Source: Nitrospina sp. | Lineage (GTDB): Bacteria; Nitrospinota; Nitrospinia; Nitrospinales; Nitrospinaceae | Reading direction: 5' to 3' | Length of the DNA stretch: 9,682 nt | Assembly (NCBI GenBank): GCA_004357365.1 | Contig: SMVT01000105.1 | Coordinates: 1-9,682 of the forward strand | Shown here: positions 1 to 5,763 of the stretch, piece by piece | How the letters are laid out: each line of letters starts with the position of its first letter | How positions within the stretch are numbered: position 1 is the first letter of the stretch | Position numbers and translations under genes: made by a program | The notes under the pieces: model-generated | The model's database searches: none | What the model was told of the DNA's origin: nothing | The model's input: the letters and a program-made list of their open reading frames with translations, nothing else

Positions 1-549
1 GCCCCGCTTGAAGTTTTTTCTCGGGCTGCGGGGATGGTTATTGTGGCACTGCACACAGCTTTTGGTGACCGCCAAATCCGGATACACGGCATTGAACAGG
101 ATTTCGCCGTTTTTCTTAACCGACCACACATACGGTTGGCCGGGTTTTTCCGCCACTTTTTTTAAGCCGGATCGCTCCTGTTTGGATTTGGGACCATTTT
201 TTTTATTGATCGGCCACAAACTCATCAAGCGGTACCGAATGCCCAGGTTTTTTGAATTGACGATTTTTGAGGAAACCATCAGAAACTGGGCTGGGAGAGG
301 AAGGGTGTTTTCTTCCTTCCATTTTTCGGTGGCTTTCAGGGAAACTGTTTCTCCCAGACGTTCCACAATATATTGCGAGTAAATGGTCCGGTTGGCCTCG
401 ATAACCGCATGAATATATTCCGCCGCACGGAGGGCGGGTATATGGCCTTTTTCGCCAGGGGAGTGGGCCGCGGTCGGGGCCATGAAGAACCAGAATATGA
501 TAAACAGAAAAGAGAGCAGGGAAATGAAAAAAAACTTTGATTTAAGCAT
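1..549 (-). CDS. DUF3365 / Tll0287-like c-type haem protein, C-terminus cut by window edge
   Basis: This minus-strand reading frame is open for 183 codons from an ATG at 549 to the window edge, so the C-terminus is missing. A GGAGGAGG-like ribosome binding site lies just upstream of the ATG. Residues 1-28 form a signal peptide (Lys-rich start, long Phe/Leu/Ile core, likely cleavage after Thr-Ala-Ala at 26-28). Near the visible end, C165-V-Q-C168-H169 is a single CxxCH haem c attachment site, preceded by YPDLAVTKS and followed by NNHPRSPRKNFKRG. That arrangement is typical of the DUF3365 (Tll0287-like) haem domain, whose members are periplasmic or sensory haem proteins. The family usually continues with a short segment after this point, and some members are fused to signalling domains, which cannot be excluded here. 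The protein is presumably exported and matured by cytochrome c assembly. Partner and redox role are unknown. Family call is confident; function is not. Confidence 0.88.
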   Translation of the reverse strand, partial: MLKSKFFFISLLSFLFIIFWFFMAPTAAHSPGEKGHIPALRAAEYIHAVIEANRTIYSQYIVERLGETVSLKATEKWKEENTLPLPAQFLMVSSKIVNSKNLGIRYRLMSLWPINKKNGPKSKQERSGLKKVAEKPGQPYVWSVKKNGEILFNAVYPDLAVTKSCVQCHNNHPRSPRKNFKRG

Positions 550-652
550 GCCGATACCTCCTCCGTTTCTCCGGATGAGATTTCTGAACTGAGCTGTATA
601 CTTATTTATATCTGTTTTGGAATTAAAATGAAAGTCTAAATTAATGGGTGAA

Positions 653-1105
653 TTATTCCCGGGCCAGGCCCTTGATCACGTCCAATTTACCGATAATCCC
701 TAAAATGGTTTTGCCTTCCACCACCGGTATGGAATGCACGCTTTTTTCGGCCATGAGCGCGCCCACCTCGTGGATCCCGGTATCCGGGGAAACCGTCACC
801 ACCTTCGACGTATAAATATCCTCGACCTGGGTTGCGTTGTAACGCTTCACTTCCGCTTCAAATTTTTTGCCGCTTTCGAGATAAATAACCGCATCGAATA
901 ATGCGATCACCGTGGGAATATGAAGATTTTTGCTTTGCTCGATCAGGTTCTTTTCCGTCACGATACCGGTCAGCTGTCCGGCCTCATCCACTACCGGAAA
1001 TCCGTTGACCTTGTGCTTAATAAATAAATCGGACAATTCCTTGATGGACGTTTCCTTGGTGACGGTGAGCACCTTGTCCGTCATGATTTCTTTTGCCGTA
1101 ATCAT
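653..1105 (-). CDS. Tandem CBS-domain protein
   Basis: A 150-residue soluble protein made almost entirely of two CBS domains, roughly residues 1-58 (ITAKEIMTDKVLTV ... NGFPVVDEAGQLTGIVTEKNL) and 93-147 (VEDIYTSKVVTVSPDT ... HSIPVVEGKTILGIIGKLDV). Each has the usual IPVV/FPVV strand followed by a G-I-(I/V) turn. Such pairs form a Bateman module that binds adenosine-type ligands such as AMP, ATP or S-adenosylmethionine; the ligand here cannot be told from sequence. No enzyme, channel or DNA-binding domain is attached, so it would act in trans or as a small sensor. I chose the ATG at 1105 over an in-frame TTG at 1117 because GAGG sits 6 bases before the ATG. It starts 28 bases after the lptF stop on the same strand, so cotranscription is likely. 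Being next to lptF does not prove a shared function. Confidence 0.9.
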   Translation of the reverse strand: MITAKEIMTDKVLTVTKETSIKELSDLFIKHKVNGFPVVDEAGQLTGIVTEKNLIEQSKNLHIPTVIALFDAVIYLESGKKFEAEVKRYNATQVEDIYTSKVVTVSPDTGIHEVGALMAEKSVHSIPVVEGKTILGIIGKLDVIKGLARE

Positions 1106-1133
1106 TCGCAACCTCAAGCCTTTCAGTAAACCC

Positions 1134-2354
1134 TTAATCGGGTGGATTCGGGGGATGGGTGGGAAGGGAATGCGTTTCCCGGGAACCGAATAATCCTAAC
1201 AGGTACTCCCCGAATGTGGTCAGCTTTTCGTTGATTTTGTTCAAGGTTCTGAACGGAATTTCCTTTTGGGTTTTATAACCGACATAGAGCCCCAGAATCA
1301 ACAAAATAATGTTGGGAATCCATACCGAAAAATATGGATTGATCCTGCCGGCACGCCCGAAATTCTGCAGAAGGACCAGGCTGACGTAATACATCAAAAT
1401 GATACAGGTTGCAAAAATAAATCCGCCGGATTTTCCCGACCGCCGGGAGGTGATGCCCAGAGGAACTCCAATTATTCCAAACAGGATACAGGTGAGTGGG
1501 ATGGAAAACCGTTTGCTCAGCTCGACCTCTTCCAGATGATCGTGCCCATTTCTTTTCTTGTTGATCTCGATCCGTTGCTTCAGTTCGGAAACCGACATTT
1601 CCCTGGGTTTCAGAATTTGTTTTTGTTTGAGTTGATCGGTTCCCGAGATATCCAGAGTCAGGTTGTAACGGTCAAACTTCATGATCTGGTAATCCTCTCC
1701 CTGCTTGGACAAGTCGTGGATGGATCCGTTTCTCAATTGCAGTTGGATTCTCAGGTTGGCTTGGTCGGTCAGGATAGTACCCTGTTCAGAGAGAATGATT
1801 TTGGTCGACCCTTTGAAGGAACTGTCCGCGATGAACACTCCTCTGAAAGTGTTCGGCCCCTTTTTTTCTTTGACCATCAGGACCAGGTTATCGAAATCCT
1901 GATTGAAGACGTTGGGCTTGATGTCGATGTTGGCGCGGGTTTTCACGATATTGAAGACCATTTCCTTCAGCGCCTGATTGCCCAGAGGGAGCGCATAAAA
2001 AATGATGGCGTTGGTGGTCAGATACGCAAGGAAGGCAAACAGCAAGACCGGCCGCAGAAGATAGATAAAACTCCAGCCGGAGGATTTCATGACTACGAAT
2101 TCGTTTTCCGCGGAAAACTGATTGAACGTCATCACCGCCGCCACCAGAACGCTGATCGGAATGGTGATGGACAGGAAGATGGGGGAAATATAGAGCACCA
2201 TCCGCCCCACCTCGAGCATCGTCAACCCTCGGTTGAGAATCAGGTCCGTCATGAACATCGCCTTGTCGAGAAACATGATCATGGTGAGAAACATGGTGCT
2301 CAAGGCGAAAATTTTGAGCATCTCGGTGAAAATATAGCGATGGATGATTTTCAT
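1134..2354 (-). CDS. lptF: LPS export ABC transporter permease, LptF type
   Basis: A 406-residue inner-membrane protein of the LptF/LptG family. These proteins pair as a heterodimer, work with the LptB ATPase, and extract lipopolysaccharide from the inner membrane for transfer to LptC and LptA. Visible layout: starts MKIIHRYIFTEMLK, three N-terminal spans near residues 10-30, 55-80 and 100-125, a periplasmic jellyroll-type domain near 130-265, then three spans near 290-315, 322-345 and 352-372. The segment SKRFSIPLTCILFGIIGVPLGI followed by RRSGKSGG is characteristic and favours LptF over LptG. An in-frame TTG at 2399 would add 15 residues (NRTGIPTTR...) unlike the family, so the ATG at 2354 is preferred although I see no strong ribosome binding site before it. 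No lptG lies next to it; the following gene is a CBS protein. The last 30 or so residues form a Pro-rich tail (THPPNPPD). LptF versus LptG assignment is inferred. Confidence 0.85.
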   Translation of the reverse strand: MKIIHRYIFTEMLKIFALSTMFLTMIMFLDKAMFMTDLILNRGLTMLEVGRMVLYISPIFLSITIPISVLVAAVMTFNQFSAENEFVVMKSSGWSFIYLLRPVLLFAFLAYLTTNAIIFYALPLGNQALKEMVFNIVKTRANIDIKPNVFNQDFDNLVLMVKEKKGPNTFRGVFIADSSFKGSTKIILSEQGTILTDQANLRIQLQLRNGSIHDLSKQGEDYQIMKFDRYNLTLDISGTDQLKQKQILKPREMSVSELKQRIEINKKRNGHDHLEEVELSKRFSIPLTCILFGIIGVPLGITSRRSGKSGGFIFATCIILMYYVSLVLLQNFGRAGRINPYFSVWIPNIILLILGLYVGYKTQKEIPFRTLNKINEKLTTFGEYLLGLFGSRETHSLPTHPPNPPD

Positions 2355-2422
2355 GAATACTGATAGAATTCGCGTGGTTGGAATTCCCGTCCGATTCAAG
2401 GGCCGGGAAAATTTTAAAAACC

Positions 2423-2455
2423 TCGATGGGTTTATCGAAACATTATACTATCGAT
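2423..2455. promoter_or_regulatory. Divergent lptF/lipA promoter region with overlapping -10-like boxes
   Basis: lptF and lipA are divergent with 126 bases between their starts. At 2442-2447 the minus strand reads TATAAT, a perfect -10 hexamer pointing to lptF. At 2444-2449 the plus strand reads TATACT, a -10-like box pointing to lipA. TCGAT at 2423-2427, ATCGA at 2434-2438 and ATCGAT at 2450-2455 surround these boxes. I do not see convincing -35 hexamers in either direction. Two promoters overlapping this closely could not be used at the same time, but this is read from sequence only. Confidence 0.4.
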
Positions 2456-2480
2456 TTACCCGCTCCGGTTCAGGAAAATA

Positions 2481-3368
2481 GTGTTGAAGAAATCCCCGGT
2501 TGCCACTTCCTCCCGCCACAGGCTTCCCGCTTGGTTGAAAGCACCGTTGCCTTCGGGAGAGTCTTTTTTCCGTCTGCGTTCCCTGGTTCGCCAACACCGT
2601 CTGCATACCGTATGCGAATCCGCTTCCTGCCCCAATATCGGCGAGTGCTGGGGGAAAGGAACGTTGACGCTGATGATTTTGGGTGATCACTGCACCCGGG
2701 CCTGCCGGTTTTGCGATGTCCCCACCGGGCCGATACAGCCTCCCGACGGCGATGAACCCCGTCACGTGGCCCAAATGCTTTCCCAATTGAATCTGAATTA
2801 TGTGGTCATTACTTCGGTCGACCGGGACGACCTGCCGGATGGCGGCGCCGGCCATTGGGCCGAGACGCTGCGGCAGGTTCGCCGTCTGTGCCCGGAACTT
2901 GGGGTGGAAGCTCTGGTGCCCGACTTCAAAGCCGATGTGGCTCCTATTGAAACCGTCTGCCGCGCGCAACCGGATGTGTTCGCCCACAATATCGAAACGG
3001 TGGCCTCGTTGCAGAAACGGGTCCGCCCACAATGCCGCTATGACGGGTCGCTGAAAACCCTGAAACTGGCGGCGCAAAGGTTCGGGATGATCACCAAAAG
3101 CAGTCTCATGCTGGGCCACGGCGAAACCCGCGAGGAAGTGGTTCGCACTCTGAATGACCTGCGGGACACCGGATGCCGCATGCTGTCCATCGGCCAATAC
3201 CTGCAACCCACCCGATCCCATCTTGAGGTGGTGGAATACGTGCACCCGGAGGTATTTGCCGAATACCGGGACATCGGCAAAGAACTGGGGTTTGACCACG
3301 TCGAGTCCGGTCCGCTTGTTAGAAGCTCTTTCAAAGCAGAGCAACAAGCGCGAGCGGCGAACATTTAA
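2481..3368 (+). CDS. lipA: Lipoyl synthase (radical SAM)
   Basis: A 295-residue cytoplasmic enzyme that inserts two sulfur atoms into protein-bound octanoyl groups to make lipoyl cofactor for 2-oxoacid dehydrogenases and the glycine cleavage H protein. Full family signature: the auxiliary 4Fe-4S cluster cysteines C45, C50 and C56 (T-V-C-E-S-A-S-C-P-N-I-G-E-C-W), the radical SAM CxxxCxxC at C71, C75 and C78 (CTRACRFC), and the C-terminal R-S-S motif at 281-283 that supplies a serine ligand to the auxiliary cluster. The N-terminal PAWLKAPLPSGESFF is also typical. The start is GTG at 2481, preceded by AGGA a few bases upstream; TTG at 2484 is the only close alternative. Length is normal and no key residue is missing. 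No lipB (octanoyl transferase) is beside it. It converges on the glycosyltransferase with 21 bases between the stop codons and no obvious terminator. Confidence 0.96.
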   Translation: MLKKSPVATSSRHRLPAWLKAPLPSGESFFRLRSLVRQHRLHTVCESASCPNIGECWGKGTLTLMILGDHCTRACRFCDVPTGPIQPPDGDEPRHVAQMLSQLNLNYVVITSVDRDDLPDGGAGHWAETLRQVRRLCPELGVEALVPDFKADVAPIETVCRAQPDVFAHNIETVASLQKRVRPQCRYDGSLKTLKLAAQRFGMITKSSLMLGHGETREEVVRTLNDLRDTGCRMLSIGQYLQPTRSHLEVVEYVHPEVFAEYRDIGKELGFDHVESGPLVRSSFKAEQQARAANI

Positions 3369-3389
3369 TCTCCTATGTGCAACTTCCCT

Positions 3390-4535
3390 TCAAGCTCTTT
3401 GGCTGTTATTAAGTAAAGACAGAACCTTTTCATAAAATCGGCCCTTCCAATCGAAAATAAACCGGTTTTTATCTTTTTGCGTAGCAGCCAAAAGCCGTTG
3501 GTAATATTCTTTGTCGTTCATTAACCGCTCAACTTTCTGAGCCAAAACCGCAGGTTGGTCCGTTGGGAAATGTTGTTCGGTATTGGAAATAACATCCATG
3601 TTTTCGGGAATTGAGCTGACCAGACAGGGTAGTTGGCAGGTTGTGGCTTCCAGCAAAGACTCAGCCATCCCTTCGGCGAATGAAGGAAACGCAAAGACGT
3701 CCGTTCCTTGGATCAATTCGATGACATCCTTTCTATACCCCGTGAAAATTATTTGATCTGCCACTCCCAAAGATTCTGCCGTTGATTGCAGTTCGTTCCA
3801 CCGGGGTCCTTGCCCGATAATAAACAAAACGGCCCGCGACCCTTTTAATAGAGCCATGGTTTGGATCAGGCAATCATGATTCTTGCGTTTGAGTAAAACG
3901 CCCGAGTGAGATATCAAAAACCGGTCTTCTGGCAAAGAGAATTCGTTTAATATTTTTTGCCGTTGTTTCTTCTTTTCGAATGGATGTTCCTCAACGTTGT
4001 TGGGAAATACTTCTATCGGTGTGCTGGGATAAACATTTTTCCAGGCGGACTGCGCTCCCCAGGAATTGGCCAGCAAAAGATCGGACCACCTCAATCCCAA
4101 CTTTTCCATCAGAGTTTCGATTTTTTCATAAAGACTGTAATCAAACCGCCATTGTGCCACTGAATTGGGAGTAATAAAGATAAAGGTGACCAGTGGGACC
4201 CGGGTTACTAATTTAGCGATCCCCGAAAGACACGCGTATAAAGGAGAACCCACAGAAATCAATTCCACCCGGTTTCTTAAAGAGACCCACAGTAAATGCC
4301 AGGGAGCCACCGCAAAAAAATACGACCAGAAAGCCAAGCTTTCGCGACTCTTCATAGGCGTTGGCATAATATGGGGAATAAGGTTTTTATGTTCAAAAGG
4401 GTAGGGCTCTACGGCGATATAATGCACCTGGCAACCTTGGTCCAGAAAGGCTTCAATCATTAATCTGAACCGCTTACAGAACCCATCAGGCTTGAATTTG
4501 AAATAGATCGTAAGTACTTTTTTAGGTGTTTGCAT
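3390..4535 (-). CDS. GT4-type glycosyltransferase (GT-B fold)
   Basis: A 381-residue glycosyltransferase with the two-domain GT-B layout. The N-terminal acceptor domain spans about residues 1-185 and includes a hydrophobic stretch near 68-86 (AFWSYFFAVAPWHLLWVSL) that may contact the membrane. The C-terminal nucleotide-sugar domain contains SHSGVLLKRKNHD, LFIIGQGPRW, IIFTGYRKDV and DVFAFPSFAEGMAESLLEA. E288 and E296 form the E-x7-E motif of the GT4 family, whose members use nucleotide-activated sugars with retention of configuration. Sugar and acceptor cannot be named; a surface glycan or LPS role is a guess. It starts 15 bases after the proline dehydrogenase stop, on the same strand, but has no clear ribosome binding site. 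Two lines counted inside it are about 35-40% GC, against about 63-65% in lipA and the ABC ATPase, which suggests separate origin. No truncation seen. Confidence 0.88.
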   Translation of the reverse strand: MQTPKKVLTIYFKFKPDGFCKRFRLMIEAFLDQGCQVHYIAVEPYPFEHKNLIPHIMPTPMKSRESLAFWSYFFAVAPWHLLWVSLRNRVELISVGSPLYACLSGIAKLVTRVPLVTFIFITPNSVAQWRFDYSLYEKIETLMEKLGLRWSDLLLANSWGAQSAWKNVYPSTPIEVFPNNVEEHPFEKKKQRQKILNEFSLPEDRFLISHSGVLLKRKNHDCLIQTMALLKGSRAVLFIIGQGPRWNELQSTAESLGVADQIIFTGYRKDVIELIQGTDVFAFPSFAEGMAESLLEATTCQLPCLVSSIPENMDVISNTEQHFPTDQPAVLAQKVERLMNDKEYYQRLLAATQKDKNRFIFDWKGRFYEKVLSLLNNSQRA

Positions 4536-4550
4536 ATAGATAGGTGGAAA

Positions 4551-5423
4551 TTACGATTTGAAAAGTTTCCCCAATCCCAAAGTTTCCAGCACCAGGTTTT
4601 TGACGACAAAGATAATGTTCTCCTTGCGTTCCGCCAGCCTCCGCAGGGTGTACGGGAGCCAGGCTTTGCCGTAGGGAACGTAAATGCGGACCTGGTATCC
4701 CTTGTCCAGGAGCGTCTGTTGCAGGTCGCGGCGCATGCCATACAGCAATTCGAAATAAAACGAGTCGTGCGCAATCCGTTCCTTTTCGATAAACTCGACA
4801 AGCCGGACGATCAGAATTTCATCATGCGTGGCGATCGCCGGCAGGTTGCCTTCTTTCAATAACCGGCAGGCCTGTGTGTAGAAGTTTTCGCGTATTTCAT
4901 CCATCGACTGATAAGCGATCCCCTCCGGTTCCTTGTACGCTCCCTTGCACAACCGGGTGGAAATGCCCTGCTGGATCACCGATTGAATATCGTCGGCCGT
5001 CCGGTACAAATACGCCTGCAGGACCACCCCCAGGTTTTTGTAGGTTTTCTGAAGCTCGAGACCCAGCTTCATGGTGCGCTCCGTCAAGTCCGATCCTTCC
5101 ATATCGAATCGCACCGTGTGGTGCCCCACAGCGGCCATCAATTCTTCAACGTTTTGTTTGCAGAGGTCGTAACGGATATTCATCCCCAGGGCGCTGACCT
5201 TGGCCGAAATGTCGACCGGGCGCTGAAAGGTTTCGATGGCCTTCAGCAGGGCCAGATATTCCCTTTTCGCCTCGGCGGCCTGCTCTTCGGTATGAATGCT
5301 TTCCCCGAGAACGTCCACCGTACAGAGGAATCCCTGGTCGTAAAGAGATTTGATGTTTTTCAACGCCGTTTGCCGGTCCTCCCCTGCGATAAACCGTTTG
5401 GCAAAAGGATAAAGAATTTTCAT
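4551..5423 (-). CDS. Proline dehydrogenase, monofunctional
   Basis: A 290-residue FAD-dependent proline dehydrogenase that oxidises L-proline to pyrroline-5-carboxylate and passes electrons to the quinone pool, the first step of proline use. It is the short, single-function form, without the aldehyde dehydrogenase or DNA-binding domains of long PutA. Family features: DVLGES (37-42), the SAKVSALGMNI strand (73-83), RFDMEGSD (105-112), QAYLYRT (136-142), RLCKGAY (157-163), FELLYGMR, then VRIYVPYGKAW and the substrate-site RRLAERKEN at 261-269. The ATG at 5423 has GGGTG 7 bases upstream. The partner enzyme (P5C dehydrogenase) is not in the window. The glycosyltransferase follows 15 bases downstream, so the two may share a transcript. 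A plausible promoter and leader hairpin lie upstream and are listed separately. The symbol is left blank because putA, putB and fadM are all used for this form. Confidence 0.93.
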   Translation of the reverse strand: MKILYPFAKRFIAGEDRQTALKNIKSLYDQGFLCTVDVLGESIHTEEQAAEAKREYLALLKAIETFQRPVDISAKVSALGMNIRYDLCKQNVEELMAAVGHHTVRFDMEGSDLTERTMKLGLELQKTYKNLGVVLQAYLYRTADDIQSVIQQGISTRLCKGAYKEPEGIAYQSMDEIRENFYTQACRLLKEGNLPAIATHDEILIVRLVEFIEKERIAHDSFYFELLYGMRRDLQQTLLDKGYQVRIYVPYGKAWLPYTLRRLAERKENIIFVVKNLVLETLGLGKLFKS

Positions 5424-5430
5424 TTCAATT

Positions 5431-5447
5431 CACCCTGTGTCGGGGTG
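5431..5447 (-). promoter_or_regulatory. Small leader hairpin covering the proline dehydrogenase ribosome binding site
   Basis: On the minus strand, CACCC (5447-5443) can pair with GGGTG (5435-5431) across a 7-base loop. GGGTG is also the best ribosome binding site for the ATG at 5423, 7 bases away. A five-base stem is weak, so translational control is possible but unproven. Confidence 0.3.
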
Positions 5448-5449
5448 CA

Positions 5450-5461
5450 GATGGGCCCATC
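5450..5461. repeat. 12-base perfect palindrome GATGGGCCCATC
   Basis: GATGGGCCCATC reads the same on both strands and lies between the predicted proline dehydrogenase promoter and its start codon. The position would suit an operator for a dimeric regulator acting as a roadblock, but no second copy is seen nearby and a palindrome of this length can occur by chance. Confidence 0.35.
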
Positions 5462-5519
5462 CCAGGAGTTGTAAGAAATGGGGCGACGATGAAAAACCCA
5501 ATACAAAACTGACACTTAT

Positions 5520-5548
5520 AATATAAACGATCCGCCGGGGCAGGGCAA
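5520..5548 (-). promoter_or_regulatory. Candidate sigma70-type promoter for proline dehydrogenase
   Basis: Minus-strand TTGCCC (5548-5543), a 17-base spacer, then TATATT (5525-5520). Spacing is ideal and the -10 is a 5 of 6 match; the -35 is weaker. Transcription would start near 5513, giving a leader of about 90 bases that contains the palindrome and hairpin listed above. The rest of 5549-5640 shows only an AT-rich tract and the upstream region of the small plus-strand ORF. Confidence 0.45.
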
Positions 5549-5640
5549 AAAATTAGGACGGCCCGGACCATTTTTATTTTGGATTTAGGGGACGGGTTGG
5601 GTTAAAATCTCCCTTTTCATTTTGTCGTTAGAGGAATGCT

Positions 5641-5733
5641 ATGAACCTGCAATGCCTGATTATTACCGCCCTGGTCATTCTTGCCGTATTGGCACTGCTC
5701 TTTTATTTCGTCACCAGCCAGAAAAACAGTTGA
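5641..5733 (+). CDS. Predicted 30-residue single-span membrane peptide
   Basis: A 31-codon ORF (ATG at 5641, TGA at 5731) encoding a short peptide: MNLQC, then a continuous hydrophobic stretch of about 20 residues (LIITALVILAVLALLFYFV), then a polar tail TSQKNS. This is the shape of a small bacterial membrane protein with one transmembrane helix. AGAGGA lies 6 bases before the ATG, which is as good a ribosome binding site as any in the window. A TAAAAT box about 35 bases upstream could be a -10, with only a poor -35. It sits alone on the plus strand, between the divergent proline dehydrogenase gene and the convergent ABC ATPase gene, with a hairpin 10 bases after its stop. I do not recognise it. 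The length recalls KdpF, but the KdpF C-terminal Pro-Glu-x-Phe pattern and kdpABC are absent. Existence is inferred from ribosome site and composition only. Confidence 0.5.
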   Translation: MNLQCLIITALVILAVLALLFYFVTSQKNS

Positions 5734-5743
5734 CCCTTCCTTT

Positions 5744-5760
5744 CCCTGCGTGAAGCAGGG
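5744..5760. terminator. Short GC hairpin between convergent genes, possible terminator
   Basis: CCCTGC (5744-5749) pairs with GCAGGG (5755-5760) across the loop GTGAA. It lies 10 bases after the small ORF stop and 3 bases after the ABC ATPase stop, so it could serve both directions. No proper U-run follows on either strand (CTTCTATT on the plus side), so factor-independent termination is uncertain. Confidence 0.35.
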
Positions 5761-5763
5761 CTT

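Noticed and set aside
8..382. Plus-strand open frame of 124 codons at the left edge
   Set aside because: Antisense to the haem protein, which has signal peptide, ribosome binding site and CxxCH in frame.
550..652. Small gene or strong promoter upstream of the haem protein
   Set aside because: No ORF of meaningful length. The AT-rich stretch has TATAAA and TATACA boxes on the minus strand but no good -35, so a specific promoter call is not supported.
1266..2363. Long plus-strand open frame of 365 codons
   Set aside because: It lies wholly antisense to lptF, has a composition unlike a folded protein (many His, Gln and Asp), and lptF has clear family motifs. It is a shadow frame.
2448..3347. 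Long minus-strand open frame of 299 codons
   Set aside because: Antisense to lipA, whose cysteine motifs and start are unambiguous. No recognisable domain in the antisense product.
3369..3389. Bidirectional terminator between lipA and the glycosyltransferase
   Set aside because: The 21 bases between stops and the adjoining sequence show no stem longer than about 3 base pairs and no U-run.
5641..5733. KdpF-like potassium pump subunit
   Set aside because: Length and hydrophobicity are similar, but the C-terminal KdpF pattern is missing and no kdpABC genes are nearby.
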